DNA from: JALONO01 sp038209965 | Lineage (GTDB): Bacteria; Bacteroidota; Bacteroidia; Cytophagales; Thermoflexibacteraceae | Direction of reading: 5' to 3' | Assembly: GCA_038209965.1 (NCBI GenBank) | Contig: JBBQXF010000133.1 | Span: 1-13,077 of the forward strand | DNA length: 13,077 nt | Shown here: in pieces, positions 1 through 7,531 of the stretch | Numbering within the stretch: the stretch's first letter is position 1 | How the letters are laid out: each line of letters begins with the position of its first letter | Program-made: the position numbers and the translations under genes | The notes under the pieces: generated by a model | Told to the model about the DNA's origin: nothing | Database searches by the model: none | The model's input: the letters and a program-made list of their open reading frames with translations, nothing else

Positions 1-200
1 TGGCTTGATTTTAAATAAATTACTTATTTCTATAATTATTTGATTATCAGTAATTTAAGTTAATTTGCGTACCCGTTTAAGCAAACTTTAAATTTTATAA
101 CTAATTGATTATCAAATACTTTACCTACCTAAACAGTTACCAATTTTTAACAACAATAATCCGCTATACTCTCCCGCTTGAAGTAGTTCAAAACAGTGTT
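1..200. other. AT-rich intergenic stretch downstream of corA
   Basis: This stretch is strongly AT-rich and holds no gene I can support. The string TGATTATCA occurs twice (41-49 and 106-114); the second copy sits inside the perfect palindrome TTGATTATCAA (105-115). A short inverted repeat TTGAA-GTAG-TTCAA (178-191) lies just past the corA stop codon but has no T-tract, so I do not call it a terminator. Confidence 0.5.
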
Positions 201-1121
201 TTAATCGCGCAGCCAGCCTTTGCGCCGAAACCACACAAAAATCACCCCAGTGATCAATATCATCACAGCCCAGACGGTGCTATAGCCCAGTTGCCATTCC
301 AACTCGGGCATATTGCGGAAATTCATGCCATAAATGCCTACCACAAAAGTAAGCGGCATAAAAAACACCGAAAAAATAGTCAATACCCGCATTACTTCAT
401 TGGTGCGGTGTGAGGCGAGGGACAAGTGAATATTAAGCAAATTATTGGCATCTTCGTATAATTGATTGGCATTATAGGCCAAACGGGACGTGTTGTCAAT
501 CACATCTTGCAAATAAGGTGCTTGCTCGGAATAAGTCAAGCTCTTTTTGGCCAATATATCATTGAGCAAATGGAGCATACTCTTGTAAACCGAGGCTTTG
601 CGCCGCAGCAAGTACATTTCCTCGATGATTGAGGCTGGGGCATTGTCGGTAAATATCTTTTGTTCAATGCGGTCCATTTCTTCGGCCGCCAGCGTGAGCG
701 GGGCATCGTAGGTGTTCATCACCGACATGTAGATGTCCACCATGATCATGAACGCCGGGTTTGCCAAGTTTTTATGGCCCACCCGCCATTTGTTCCGGAT
801 CAACTTGAGGTATTCGTGATCTTGCCGGTGGATGGTGATGAGAAAATTGCGGCTGGCAAAAAAAGCAATCTTGTGGGTCAATTGCCAGATGTTGTCCCCA
901 TTGGCTGGGGCCTGCTCGTCACAGGCACGGGCAATGATGAACGATATGTCCCCAATCTGCTCAAACTTGGGCAAGTGCTCGGGTTCCAAACAGTCGTGCA
1001 CCGAAGTGGGGTGCAGATCATACTCCACTGCCACTTGCGACAATTCGCGCAGGGAAGGTTCCACCAAGCTCACCCACTCAAAGCCCAGTTCCGATTTTTG
1101 CTTAAAAACAACTTCCAACAT
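201..1121 (-). CDS. corA: CorA-type magnesium/cobalt channel protein
   Basis: This is a 306-residue inner-membrane divalent cation channel of the CorA/MIT superfamily, which takes up Mg2+ (also Co2+ or Ni2+) as a pentamer. The first ~235 residues form the soluble alpha/beta and long-helix cytoplasmic domain, with the usual N-terminal sequence (FEWVSLVEPS). Two membrane helices lie at the C-terminus, roughly residues 245-264 and 282-298. Between them is the diagnostic selectivity motif YGMNF (GMN at 265-267), followed by the periplasmic loop NMPELEW. The C-terminus is basic (RRKGWLRD), as expected for the cytoplasmic tail. Length and domain order match the family. The start at 1121 gives a natural N-terminus. 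It is divergent from the nnr gene, with 188 bases between the starts; I see no convincing TAnnTTTG box for it. Zinc or cobalt transport (ZntB-like) cannot be excluded from sequence alone. Confidence 0.93.
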   Translation of the reverse strand: MLEVVFKQKSELGFEWVSLVEPSLRELSQVAVEYDLHPTSVHDCLEPEHLPKFEQIGDISFIIARACDEQAPANGDNIWQLTHKIAFFASRNFLITIHRQDHEYLKLIRNKWRVGHKNLANPAFMIMVDIYMSVMNTYDAPLTLAAEEMDRIEQKIFTDNAPASIIEEMYLLRRKASVYKSMLHLLNDILAKKSLTYSEQAPYLQDVIDNTSRLAYNANQLYEDANNLLNIHLSLASHRTNEVMRVLTIFSVFFMPLTFVVGIYGMNFRNMPELEWQLGYSTVWAVMILITGVIFVWFRRKGWLRD

Positions 1122-1284
1122 TGGCGATTGAGGTTTGCTGGATTTGATCCATTTAATTTAAAGGGCTTGGTTAGTTCGCCACCCTACCAATCAAACAGTA
1201 TCAGGGGTTTTGGCACTCCAATTATGGCCCGAATTAAGCGTGATTTTTTGAGAATTCGCGCACCACTCTGAAGATATTAACCCT

Positions 1285-1292
1285 TATATTTG
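1285..1292 (+). promoter_or_regulatory. Putative -7 box of the nnr gene
   Basis: TATATTTG fits the Bacteroidota -7 consensus TAnnTTTG and ends 17 bases before the nnr start codon, which would leave a very short leader. No TTG is present at the expected -33 distance, so this is a half-supported promoter. Confidence 0.45.
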
Positions 1293-1309
1293 TAAAAAGT
1301 ACATTTGAT

Positions 1310-2845
1310 ATGAAAATCCTTTCTGCTAACCAGATCCGTGGGGCCGATCAATCCACGATTGCCAACGAACCCATTTCATCATTGGCCTTAATGGAAAGGG
1401 CCGCCGCTGCTTGTGCGTCGCCACTGGCCGAATGGGCCACCCAACTTGCCCCACCCAACCTCCATGTCTTCTGCGGACCGGGCAACAATGGCGGCGATGG
1501 CATGGTGCTGGCCCGCTTGCTGCCCAATCTATTAAATCCGGCCACCGAGGTGCGCACTTACCTGCTGGCCGGGGCCGACCGCTATTCCCCAGATCTGGAA
1601 GCCAATTTCCTTCGGCTGACCGACACCGGAACGGCCAACTTTGCCAATATCCAAACGCCCAGCGATTTTCCCCCCATTTTACCGACTGATTTGGTGGTGG
1701 ACTGCCTCTTTGGTGCCGGACTGAACCGGCCCATTGAGGGAGTCGCCGCCGCCTTGATCGCCCACCTCAATGGCAGCGGGGCGGCCATTGCGGCGATAGA
1801 CATCCCGTCGGGCCTGTCGGCCGATGCTGGCCCGCTACCGGGCGGGGCAGTGATCCGCGCCCAGCGCACTTTTACTTTTCAATCGCCCAAACTGAGTTTT
1901 TTGTTTGACCAATACGCCAAATTTGTGGGCGATTGGGAAGTGCTGCCCATTGGCCTGCACGAGCAGTACCTGCGGGAGGCCTCAGTGCTCAATTTTCTGA
2001 TGGGCGATCAGCAGGGGCACCAATGGGTCAGGCCCCGGGCCAAGGTGGCACATAAAGGCCACTTCGGCCACGCCCTGATAATGGCCGGGAGCTACGGCAA
2101 ACTGGGGGCGGCCCAATTGGCGGCCCACGCCTGCCTGCGCACTGGGGTGGGCCTGTGCACGGCCTACGTGCCCGCATGTGGGTATGCACCCCTCCAAACC
2201 AGCCTGCCCGAGGCGATGCTCATGACCGATCCCAACCAATCTTACCTCACCCAGGCCCCTGATTTAGCCGGGTATGCGGCCATTGGGATTGGGCCGGGGC
2301 TGGGCCAAAATGCCGAAACGGCAACAGTATTGCACCACGTGATCACGCATTACCGGCAACCGCTAGTGTTGGATGCCGATGCCCTCAACCTCTTGGCCAG
2401 CCACCGGGATTGGCTCCCGCTGTTGCCGCCGGGGAGCATCCTCACGCCACACCCCAAAGAATTTGCCCGACTATTGGGCGCAGAACTGGAAGGGGTTGAT
2501 CGTCACCAAGCCCAACTGGCCCTGTCGGCCCAATACCAAATTTGTGTGGTGTTGAAAGGGGCACATACCTGCACCACCCTGCCCAATGGCCAGAGTTATT
2601 TCAACAGTTCCGGGAACCCGGGCATGGCCAAAGCGGGCAGTGGGGATGCCTTGACGGGAATGTTGACCGCCCTTTTGGCCCAAGGCTATGCCCCGGAAAC
2701 GGCCGCTCCGTTGGGCGTTTACCTCCACGGGCGGGCGGGGGATCTTGCCGCAAAAAGCTGCTCCCAGCTATCTATGCTGGCCAGCGACCTCATTGCCCAC
2801 ATTGGGCAGGCGTATTTGGCATTGACCAGCCTTGCAACGCACTAA
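1310..2845 (+). CDS. nnr: Bifunctional NAD(P)H-hydrate epimerase / ADP-dependent dehydratase
   Basis: This 511-residue cytoplasmic metabolite-repair enzyme restores damaged NADHX and NADPHX to NAD(P)H. The N-terminal YjeF_N domain (about residues 1-220) interconverts R and S hydrates and shows the nucleotide-binding motif GPGNNGGDG (56-64) and VDCLFGAGLNRPIEG. The C-terminal ribokinase-like domain (about 235-505) is the S-specific dehydratase. It shows KGHFGHALIMAGS, GIGPGLGQ, LVLDADALNLL, LTPHPKEFARLLG and the catalytic NPGMAKAGSGD (436-446), with Asp446 as the expected base. Both domains are complete and in the usual order. The ATG at 1310 starts the typical MKILSANQIR N-terminus and sits just after a TATATTTG box. 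A hairpin plus T-tract follows the stop. The gene stands alone between the divergent corA and the convergent protease gene. Identification is secure; only in vivo substrate flux is inferred. Confidence 0.96.
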   Translation: MKILSANQIRGADQSTIANEPISSLALMERAAAACASPLAEWATQLAPPNLHVFCGPGNNGGDGMVLARLLPNLLNPATEVRTYLLAGADRYSPDLEANFLRLTDTGTANFANIQTPSDFPPILPTDLVVDCLFGAGLNRPIEGVAAALIAHLNGSGAAIAAIDIPSGLSADAGPLPGGAVIRAQRTFTFQSPKLSFLFDQYAKFVGDWEVLPIGLHEQYLREASVLNFLMGDQQGHQWVRPRAKVAHKGHFGHALIMAGSYGKLGAAQLAAHACLRTGVGLCTAYVPACGYAPLQTSLPEAMLMTDPNQSYLTQAPDLAGYAAIGIGPGLGQNAETATVLHHVITHYRQPLVLDADALNLLASHRDWLPLLPPGSILTPHPKEFARLLGAELEGVDRHQAQLALSAQYQICVVLKGAHTCTTLPNGQSYFNSSGNPGMAKAGSGDALTGMLTALLAQGYAPETAAPLGVYLHGRAGDLAAKSCSQLSMLASDLIAHIGQAYLALTSLATH

Positions 2846-2870
2846 CTATCCAACGGTTTGGTAAACCTAG

Positions 2871-2890
2871 GGCTTGAATTAAGCCTTTTT
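2871..2890 (+). terminator. Probable intrinsic terminator of nnr
   Basis: A short hairpin GGCTT-GAATT-AAGCC (2871-2885) is followed at once by TTTTT (2886-2890), 25 bases after the nnr stop codon. A second small inverted repeat, GGTTT-GGT-AAACC (2855-2867), precedes it. The stem is short (5 pairs plus a G-T wobble), so termination strength is uncertain. On the minus strand no T-tract follows, so it does not obviously serve the converging protease gene. Confidence 0.55.
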
Positions 2891-2934
2891 CCAATGATTT
2901 ATCAAACCCAAAATTGGTTGAGCATACATCGAAC

Positions 2935-4572
2935 TTATTCTTTGGTTACTTTAAATACCCGGTCTACCTCGCCCGATCGGATCCGCACCAAATAGACCCC
3001 GGGAGTGAGTGACAGTGCTTGGTCCCGCAGATCGATGATGCGCCCATCGGCCACAAACTTGATCTGAAAATACGTGCGCCCACTCACATCGGTGATTTGC
3101 ACTTCAGTGGCCCGCCCGGTCAAGCTGGGGGCCAGGGCCAAGTACATGGTCTCAACCGATGGATTGGGGTAAAGCTTGACCTGCTCGCGCGCCACTTCCG
3201 CATCGTCCAGGGCAGTGATCAGAAATTGCGCCCGCTCAAAATGGGGAATCCCGTAGCCAATGGAATCGTTTGGGTTGCGGAAGCGGGTGGCCGATCGGCG
3301 GATGAAATCGATGACTTGCAAGTTGGTGAGGGTGGGATTGGCCTGCCAAAAACCGGCCACCAAACCCGCCACGGAAGGGGCGGCAAAGGACGTGCCTCCC
3401 GTGCCCACCACCGATCCCCCGCCCGAAATGGACAACACCCCATTGCCCTGAGCGGCCACATCCGGCTTGATCCGGCCATCGGCGGTTGGTCCCCGCGAAC
3501 TCGTGCCCACGTAGCGGCCCTGCCCATCTACCGACCCGACGGTAAGAATCGAGTCGGCATCGCCGGGGAAAGTGATTTTCTGCCAAGAACTTGCCCCTTT
3601 GTTGCCCGCCGATTTGACCACTACCATGCCGGCGGCCGCCGCAAAATCGGCGGCTCGGGTAATGATGGCCGTGCGACCATCCAAATTGCTGAGGGTGTAA
3701 TTTTGGCTCGGATCGTCAAAATCATTGGAATACCCGACCGAAGTGGAAATCACATCTACCCCCAAGCTATCGGCCCGCTCGGCGGCGGCCAGCCACCATG
3801 CTTCTTCGGCGCGGGTCTCAGTTGGGTTGTCCTCGGTGATAAACAGGTAGAAATCAGCCCGGTAGGCAAACCCAATGACCTCGCCCGGTCGGTTGGCGGC
3901 CAGCATCCCAAACACCCGTGAACCGTGATCGGCAATTGTTGAGAACACATTGTTGCCGCCTTGGTTCATATTATACGTGCCCAAAATCCGGGTGCCGCCA
4001 TAAATATCGGCACGGTTGGTCCCCGGAAAGGTTTCGTCCAATACCGCGATTTGGATGCCCTCGCCCCGAAACCCGGCCCGGTGCATGGCATCGGCCCCCA
4101 GCTGTCGGATTTGCGTCAAGGCCCCGCCATAATTTTCCGGGACAACGGCGGGCAAGTTGGGCACAGCACGATCCACCACATTGCCCAGCCTCGGGGACAG
4201 GGCCGAAGCCAAGCGCTGGGTTAGGGCATTGCGAACCACGCTCAACCGGTTTATGGCCCCTGTTTGGGCGTCGGTAGCCCGGATAATGGCCCCGTTCAGC
4301 CAGCGGGTTGGGTATAACACCTGCGCCCCCGTCTTGCGAATGGAGTCCAAGTAAGCGGGGTTTACCGGCAAGTCTCGCTCCACCAAGCGGATATTTTGCC
4401 GGGAACGCCGGGCCACGGCCCGCTGGCCCAAAAATTCCGACGGCCGGTTGAGACTAAACGGCGAGTTGGCTTTGTCCCGGAAATAAACGAGCTGTACCCG
4501 ATCTTGGGCAGTGGCTGCCCACGGGAAAAGCGGGAGCAAACAAAGTAGTAGCGATAGCAATTGCTTGTTCAT
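2935..4572 (-). CDS. Secreted S8 (subtilisin-like) serine protease with T9SS sorting domain
   Basis: This is a 545-residue secreted endopeptidase. A signal peptide covers about residues 1-22 (hydrophobic LLSLLLCLLPLFPW, then ATA/Q as the likely cleavage site). A pro-region of ~140 residues precedes the S8 domain. The catalytic triad is Asp179 (IAVLDE), His216 (ADHGSRV) and Ser395 (GGTSFAAPSVAG), with oxyanion Asn324 (KSAGN), all intact. The C-terminus (about 465-545) is a T9SS type A sorting domain: KLYPNPS, then ITDVSGR, then LTPGVYLVRI and FKV near the end. It should therefore cross the outer membrane by the type IX system and be released or surface-anchored. The start at 4572 gives a clean signal peptide and has a TATCTTTG box 26 bases upstream, with a stronger promoter farther out. 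It converges on nnr, 89 bases apart. Substrate is unknown; nutrient proteolysis or processing of other surface proteins are the obvious options. Confidence 0.94.
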   Translation of the reverse strand: MNKQLLSLLLCLLPLFPWAATAQDRVQLVYFRDKANSPFSLNRPSEFLGQRAVARRSRQNIRLVERDLPVNPAYLDSIRKTGAQVLYPTRWLNGAIIRATDAQTGAINRLSVVRNALTQRLASALSPRLGNVVDRAVPNLPAVVPENYGGALTQIRQLGADAMHRAGFRGEGIQIAVLDETFPGTNRADIYGGTRILGTYNMNQGGNNVFSTIADHGSRVFGMLAANRPGEVIGFAYRADFYLFITEDNPTETRAEEAWWLAAAERADSLGVDVISTSVGYSNDFDDPSQNYTLSNLDGRTAIITRAADFAAAAGMVVVKSAGNKGASSWQKITFPGDADSILTVGSVDGQGRYVGTSSRGPTADGRIKPDVAAQGNGVLSISGGGSVVGTGGTSFAAPSVAGLVAGFWQANPTLTNLQVIDFIRRSATRFRNPNDSIGYGIPHFERAQFLITALDDAEVAREQVKLYPNPSVETMYLALAPSLTGRATEVQITDVSGRTYFQIKFVADGRIIDLRDQALSLTPGVYLVRIRSGEVDRVFKVTKE

Positions 4573-4597
4573 GGAAATTGGTTGGTCAAAAGAAAAT

Positions 4598-4605
4598 CAA
4601 AGATA
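4598..4605 (-). promoter_or_regulatory. Proximal -7-like box of the S8 protease gene
   Basis: On the minus strand TATCTTTG fits TAnnTTTG and ends 25 bases before the protease ATG at 4572. No TTG lies at the -33 distance, so it is weaker than the promoter at 4739-4768 and may be a secondary start or chance. Confidence 0.35.
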
Positions 4606-4663
4606 GGGTGGCCCAGTTGATAAGACCCGCTTGGCGGGATGAACGTTGCAAGCCCGCAAAATT

Positions 4664-4729
4664 AAACCGGGGGATGCCATCCCCCAGTGATACAAGTGAC
4701 AGAAAGCCGGCCGGGCAGTCCCCCGGTTT
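4664..4729 (-). promoter_or_regulatory. Alternative-hairpin leader upstream of the S8 protease gene
   Basis: A transcript from the promoter at 4739-4768 would carry three complementary segments. Bases 4664-4674 (AAACCGGGGGA) pair perfectly, 11 of 11, with 4719-4729 (TCCCCCGGTTT). Bases 4669-4676 pair perfectly, 8 of 8, with 4678-4685 around a one-base centre (GGGGGATGCCATCCCCC). Both stems use 4669-4674, so only one can form at a time. A third hairpin CCCGC-TTG-GCGGG (4626-4638) lies nearer the gene. The geometry is that of an attenuator or RNA switch, but a DNA-level dispersed hairpin is equally possible. No known riboswitch family is recognised. Confidence 0.4.
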
Positions 4730-4738
4730 GGCCGCGCA

Positions 4739-4768
4739 CAAAGATAGTTGAACCGACGGTTCAGCCAA
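4739..4768 (-). promoter_or_regulatory. Bacteroidota-type promoter with centred palindromic operator
   Basis: On the minus strand TTG (4768-4766) and TATCTTTG (4746-4739) are separated by exactly 19 bases, matching the Bacteroidota consensus TTG-N19-TAnnTTTG. The 19-base spacer holds a perfect palindrome, TGAACCG-A-CGGTTCA (4749-4763). Its centre, base 4756, is also the centre of the spacer. A dimeric repressor bound there would block RNA polymerase. The promoter points at the S8 protease gene 167 bases away and would give a leader of ~160 bases. Confidence 0.55.
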
Positions 4769-4886
4769 GCCACTCCCTGCCCAAAATCCACCTTTGGCCC
4801 CGCGAAAAGAACCAAAAAGAATGTGGCCAACACCCCTCAGGATCGAGGGAACATCCTTGAAAAAATGCAATGCTGTGCTGGATAAA

Positions 4887-4896
4887 GGGGGGGGGG
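4887..4896. repeat. Ten-base G homopolymer
   Basis: An uninterrupted run of ten G lies in the intergenic region between the divergent protease and CotH genes, about 120 bases beyond the protease promoter. Such tracts are prone to slippage in replication and also to sequencing length errors. Confidence 0.9.
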
Positions 4897-4923
4897 TGAG
4901 GTACCCAGCTTGGCCGCCGCCAG

Positions 4924-5012
4924 CCACGCAACCCGGCCACCGCCAGCACATGACGAAGGCCGCAGACTTTCGCTTATTTCCCGTACAAAGCCACAGACTT
5001 TGCGCAAGGGTG
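4924..5012 (+). repeat. Dispersed repeat, copy A (3' part only)
   Basis: This ~86-base segment contains the core GCAACCCGGCCACC, TGACGAAGG, two CAGACTTT half-sites about 31 bases apart, and TTTCCCGTACAAAG. Aligned by eye with copy C (7605-7690) it differs at only three bases and one indel. It lacks the 5' half of the repeat and sits directly before copy B, so A and B are in tandem. Confidence 0.85.
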
Positions 5013-5019
5013 CACCAAG

Positions 5020-5189
5020 TTCTGGCCGCCCAAGCTCAAAATTATTCCTCTTTTTCGGGTTTTCCATTGATCTCCACAATGCGCCCATACGCAGCGGACA
5101 GGGCACGCTAGCCGGCCACCGTCGGCGCTTGACGAAAATCGCAGACTTTCGCTTGTTTCCCGTGCAAAATCGCAGACTTTGCACAACGG
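5020..5189 (+). repeat. Dispersed repeat, copy B (full length, diverged)
   Basis: This ~170-base copy starts at TTCTGGCCGCCC and includes CCTCTTTTTCGG, TTTTCCATTGA, CGCAGCGG, CCGGCCACC, TGACGAA, CAGACTTTCGCTTGTTTCCC and CAGACTTTGCACAA. It shares its whole length with copy C but is visibly more diverged. It has the same orientation as A and C and lies upstream of the CotH gene. Confidence 0.8.
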
Positions 5190-5328
5190 AGAAGACAAAT
5201 ACCTCCTATTTAAATGTAGTATGCGTGAAAAAAGGGACAAAAGCAACTGGGTGAGCCTTTTTTAAGTAACTTGTCCCACTCAATATGCCCCACCGGGTAT
5301 TGAATCGTCTCTTGGACAAACCAGCAAA
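5190..5328 (+). other. CotH gene upstream region
   Basis: I find no full TTG-N19-TAnnTTTG promoter here. An inverted repeat GGGACAA (5234-5240) / TTGTCCC (5271-5277) flanks a 30-base loop and may fold in a leader. The closest box is TAACTTG (5267-5273), one T short of consensus and overlapping the hairpin arm. Confidence 0.3.
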
Positions 5329-7377
5329 ATGAAGACACACCTTCTTTCCACCCTGCTGTTCCTGTGCGCTTTGGGTGCAGGGGCACAAGCGCTCACCGAC
5401 AGTAACTTGCCCATTGTCATTATCACGACTGATGTGGACAGAACCACGGGCCAGCCGCGCGAAATCCTCGACGACCCAAAAGTGCCCGGCACGATGAAAA
5501 TCATTTTTCGGCCCGATGGCTCGCGCAATTACGAAAGTGACCAGAACACAGCGGCTTACCTCAACTACAACGGGCGGATCGGTATCGAGCTGCGCGGCTC
5601 CACTTCCCAGTTGCTGCCCAAAAAACCGTATGGCCTTACCACCCTGCAAGCCGACAACCAGACCAACAACAATGTGAGCCTGCTGGGGATGCCCCGTGAG
5701 AATGACTGGGTGCTCAACTCGCTGGCCTATGACCCCTCGCTCCTCCGTGATTACCTGTCCTATGACCTGGCCCGCCAAATAGGCACTTACGCCGCACGCG
5801 GCCGTTACTGCGAGGTGATCGTCAACGGTGATTACAAGGGGCTATATCTATTGCTGGAGAAACTGAAAGCCGACTCCGAGCGGGTCAATATCCAGCGGCT
5901 GACGGCCACCGACAATGTCCTGCCCGCCCTTAGCGGCGGCTACTTGACCAAGGCCGACAAGACCACGGGAGGCGATCCGGTGGCGTGGCAGATGGAATCG
6001 CACCGGGGCGACAAGATTGATTTTATCCACGAAAACCCCAAGCCGGCAGACATTACCCGCCAGCAGAGCATCTACATCCGCGACTATTTCATGGCGTTCC
6101 AAAAGACGATGGACGACCGCAACGAGTCGCTGGCCAATGGTTGGCCCTCACTCATCGATGTGCCCAGTTTTGTCGATTTCATGCTGATGAGCGAGCTCAC
6201 ATCCAACGTCGATTCGTACAAGTTCAGTACTTTTTTTCACAAAGATCTGGGCGGCAAGCTGCGCGCCGGCCCCATTTGGGACTATAACCTGACCTATGGC
6301 AACGATCTGTTCCAGTGGAACTTTAACCGCAGCCTGACCCAGGTGTGGCAGTTTAACAACAACGACAACGAAGGCCCCCGGTTTTGGCTCGATTTGTATT
6401 CCTCGCCCAGTTTCCGTTGCCAGTTGACCAGACGGTGGCAGTCCCTTGTCCAGCCTGGACAGCCACTGAGCTTTGCCGTCATTTCGGCCCGCATCGACGA
6501 CATTGTGCGGGAGATAGGCGAAGCCACTGGGCGCGAGGAGCGGCGCTGGCGCACAGTGGGCAATAACGCCGCCCGCATTGGCCAACTGAAAAACTGGCTC
6601 CAAGCCCGCTTGGTTTGGCTGGGCGCGAGCCTGAGCAATTCACCAACGTGCACCAGCCCCAACTTGCCCAAATTGGTGATTTCCAAGATCAATTATAACC
6701 CCCGATCAGTCGATGGAGTTGCCGGCAACGACCTAGAGTTTATCGAGATCACCAACCAAACAGGCCGGGCAGTGCCGCTGGCCGGGGTCAATTTCCGGGA
6801 ACTGGGCATTTCGTACCAGTTTCCAGCCGGTGTAGTGGCCCGGGCCAGTGCCAAGCTCTATTTGGCCAGCAATGCAGGCGCTTTCCAAAAAGCGTATGGG
6901 TTTGCGCCAGTGGGGCAGTTTTTCCGCAACTTGTCCAACCGATCGCAACGGCTGGTGCTGGCTGATGCTTACGGCAATGTGATTGACCAAGTGGAATACT
7001 TCGATGCCGCCCCCTGGCCCACTGAACCCGATGGAAGAGGGGCCTATCTGAGCCTAAAAGACCCTGCCAGCGACAACAATGTGGCCGTCAACTGGGCCTC
7101 GGCCACCAATCCCATCAGTGTCGCGGCGGTGCCTGTGCCCGAGGGTGTGGTGGTGTACCCCAACCCCACCACCAACGAACTGAACATCGACGCGGGGAAT
7201 GGCAATATCGTGGCCTACGAGATCACCGACCTGACCGGCCGCGTGCTGCTGGCCAACCCCGAGGTGAACGCTTTTTATAGTTCGGTATCGCTGGCCGGGC
7301 TGCCCGAGAGCATGTACCTGCTCAGGCTGTACCTGGCCGATGGGGGCAGCTTAGTGCGGCGTGTGAGCAAATTGTAA
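5329..7377 (+). CDS. Secreted CotH family protein with lamin-tail domain and T9SS sorting domain
   Basis: This 682-residue secreted protein has a signal peptide at about 1-20 (LLSTLLFLCALGAGAQA). A CotH domain covers about 60-430. It shows IELRGSTSQ followed by PKKPYGL (86-102), the region GMPRENDWVLNSLAYDPSLLRDYL, GDYKGLYLLLEKLKADSERV (167-186) and GPIWDYNLTYGN (314-325). CotH of Bacillus is an atypical protein kinase that phosphorylates spore-coat proteins; the role of Bacteroidota homologues is not settled. A lamin-tail (LTD) fold follows at about 446-590 (SKINYNPRS, DLEFIEITNQTGRAVPL, RLVLADAYGNVIDQVEY). The last ~75 residues are a T9SS type A tail (VVVYPNPTTNELNI, ITDLTGRVL, YLLRLYLADG). 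It should thus be exported and attached to or shed from the surface. The gene is flanked by direct copies of a dispersed repeat. A structural or adhesive role through LTD and kinase activity on surface proteins are both open. Confidence 0.92.
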   Translation: MKTHLLSTLLFLCALGAGAQALTDSNLPIVIITTDVDRTTGQPREILDDPKVPGTMKIIFRPDGSRNYESDQNTAAYLNYNGRIGIELRGSTSQLLPKKPYGLTTLQADNQTNNNVSLLGMPRENDWVLNSLAYDPSLLRDYLSYDLARQIGTYAARGRYCEVIVNGDYKGLYLLLEKLKADSERVNIQRLTATDNVLPALSGGYLTKADKTTGGDPVAWQMESHRGDKIDFIHENPKPADITRQQSIYIRDYFMAFQKTMDDRNESLANGWPSLIDVPSFVDFMLMSELTSNVDSYKFSTFFHKDLGGKLRAGPIWDYNLTYGNDLFQWNFNRSLTQVWQFNNNDNEGPRFWLDLYSSPSFRCQLTRRWQSLVQPGQPLSFAVISARIDDIVREIGEATGREERRWRTVGNNAARIGQLKNWLQARLVWLGASLSNSPTCTSPNLPKLVISKINYNPRSVDGVAGNDLEFIEITNQTGRAVPLAGVNFRELGISYQFPAGVVARASAKLYLASNAGAFQKAYGFAPVGQFFRNLSNRSQRLVLADAYGNVIDQVEYFDAAPWPTEPDGRGAYLSLKDPASDNNVAVNWASATNPISVAAVPVPEGVVVYPNPTTNELNIDAGNGNIVAYEITDLTGRVLLANPEVNAFYSSVSLAGLPESMYLLRLYLADGGSLVRRVSKL

Positions 7378-7531
7378 GTGGGCCTACGGGCAGGCGGCAA
7401 GTCGTTATGCCCGGCTAGCCGGTAAGTCCCCGGGGCCGTCACCACGCCGCCCGTAGCCACATTTAGGGCCGCCTTAACCTTCCCCGCTGCTACTTTGTGC
7501 CCCCATTCCACAATGTCCCTCAATATGTTCA
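7378..7531. other. Intergenic segment after CotH gene; possible coding remnant on minus strand
   Basis: No intact gene is supported. On the minus strand a frame stays open from 7547 back into the CotH 3' end. Its part outside CotH reads like protein (for example DIVEWGHKVAAGKVKAALN and GGVVTAPGTYRLAGHNDL), but I do not recognise a family. GC-rich inverted repeats such as CCGGCTAGCCGG (7412-7423) are present, without a T-tract, so no clear CotH terminator is seen. Confidence 0.3.

Noticed and set aside
105..413. Plus-strand frame of 102 residues at the left end
   Set aside because: Most of it is antisense to the corA 3' end and the rest is AT-rich intergenic sequence; no domain is visible.
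660..1271. Plus-strand frame of 203 residues
   Set aside because: It lies opposite corA, which has the GMN motif and correct length; no domain is visible.
3019..3921. Plus-strand frame of 300 residues
   Set aside because: It is the antisense of the S8 protease gene; composition is Gly/Arg/His-rich with no family resemblance.
4837..5254. Several short frames on both strands
   Set aside because: They fall in repeat copies A and B; similar peptides recur at copy C, so they are by-products of the DNA repeat.
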